A stretch of 32,262 nucleotides of DNA, taken from positions 1-32,262 of the forward strand of contig JAPYWC010000002.1 of the NCBI GenBank assembly GCA_028276605.1, given 5' to 3'. The notes under the pieces were generated by a model. That model was given only the letters and a program-made list of their open reading frames with translations. It had not been told where the DNA came from and made no database searches. Of the stretch, positions 31,950 to 32,262 are shown piece by piece; the first letter of the stretch is position 1, and each line of letters begins with the position of its first letter. Origin of the DNA: Desulfurococcales archaeon. GTDB taxonomy: Archaea; Thermoproteota; Thermoprotei_A; Sulfolobales; Ignisphaeraceae. The position numbers were made by a program, and so were the translations under genes.

Positions 31950-32262
31950 ATGTTTGCAAGGAAGATTCCACTCAAAAAAATTGTTAGGAAAGGAGTAAGC
32001 GAAATGCTTGCACTAGTTCTAGGTATTGTCATAGCTATTGGTATAGGTGTAGCGTTATTCACAATACTACCAAACTATGTAACGTCAATGACACAACAGC
32101 AAAGAATAGCAGTAACATACTTATCAGCAAACAAGGTAAGCGCTACAGATTTTGTGCTAACACTAGGAATAAAGAATCTAGGCTCAAAAGACATTAACAG
32201 CCTTACAATAAACATTCTCGTAAATGGAACAAACCCATCTAATATAACTCCAATATCTCCTT
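31950..32262 (+). CDS. Archaeal type IV pilin-like protein, C-terminus cut by window edge
   Basis: An open frame from ATG 31950 runs off the window after 104 residues. It starts with a basic leader ending in IVRKG, followed by VSEMLALVLGIVIAIGIGVALFTIL, a class III (prepilin peptidase) signal: cleavage is expected after the Gly, leaving a hydrophobic filament-forming helix. The rest is a beta-rich, low-charge domain with N-glycosylation sequons NGT and NIT. It follows the pilus assembly gene. It could instead be another secreted protein that uses a pilin signal. Confidence 0.83.
   Translation, partial: MFARKIPLKKIVRKGVSEMLALVLGIVIAIGIGVALFTILPNYVTSMTQQQRIAVTYLSANKVSATDFVLTLGIKNLGSKDINSLTINILVNGTNPSNITPISP

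Overview
The window looks like a chromosomal segment of a hyperthermophilic crenarchaeon (Thermoprotei; an Ignisphaera or Desulfurococcales-like lineage is my guess and is not proven). The signs are an AT-leaning genome with archaeal TATA boxes, AGGTGA-type ribosome binding sites with many GTG and TTG starts, an intron-split tRNA, C/D box sRNAs, a 20S proteasome subunit, an Elf1-like elongation factor, GTP-dependent dephospho-CoA kinase and type IV pilus genes. Genes are packed tightly on both strands. No gene-free stretch exceeds 300 bases. I saw no insertion sequence, CRISPR array or prophage.

Layout. 1-1622: a truncated dolichyl-phosphate-sugar synthase, a divergent endonuclease III and an antisense-strand C/D sRNA at its 3' end. 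1744-4937: two tandem MoeA genes for molybdenum/tungsten cofactor, the second with a substrate-binding-protein-like tail. 4920-9077 (minus): type-2 SerRS, hexulose-phosphate synthase, a DUF59 Fe-S factor, a catalytically dead proteasome beta subunit and endonuclease V. 9207-11752: an E1-like enzyme and a convergent M28/DUF4910-type aminopeptidase. 11879-17655: a [NiFe]-hydrogenase maturation cluster, with geranylgeranyl-reductase-like FAD enzyme, hypE and hypF on plus, facing an unknown gene, hypA and an Mrp/MinD-type hypB on minus. hypC, hypD and hydrogenase subunits are not in the window. 18460-25954 (minus): dephospho-CoA kinase, IleRS, a tRNA-binding OB-fold protein, a polyprenol-kinase-like membrane protein, an unknown protein and a large zinc-ribbon/PUA/PP-loop/ferredoxin fusion. 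26053-28516: a methyltransferase, a C/D sRNA directly in front of a NOG1-type GTPase, and convergent Elf1. 28678-29973: tRNA-Pro with two introns, a DHH phosphoesterase and tRNA-Asp. 30170-end: a pilus assembly membrane protein and a truncated pilin.

The most notable non-protein signals are: (1) tRNA-Pro(CGG) carrying a 22-nt and a 16-nt intron, where the second splice motif appears to be assembled only after the first splice; (2) a promoter-driven C/D sRNA whose terminal stem contains the apparent ribosome binding site of the downstream NOG1-like ribosome-assembly GTPase, which suggests coupled or mutually exclusive sRNA and mRNA expression; (3) a second C/D sRNA antisense-oriented at the nth terminator; (4) a perfect palindrome lodged between the TATA box and predicted start site of Elf1. 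Protein oddities are an endonuclease V with Asn in place of a catalytic Asp and a proteasome beta subunit with Ala at Thr1.
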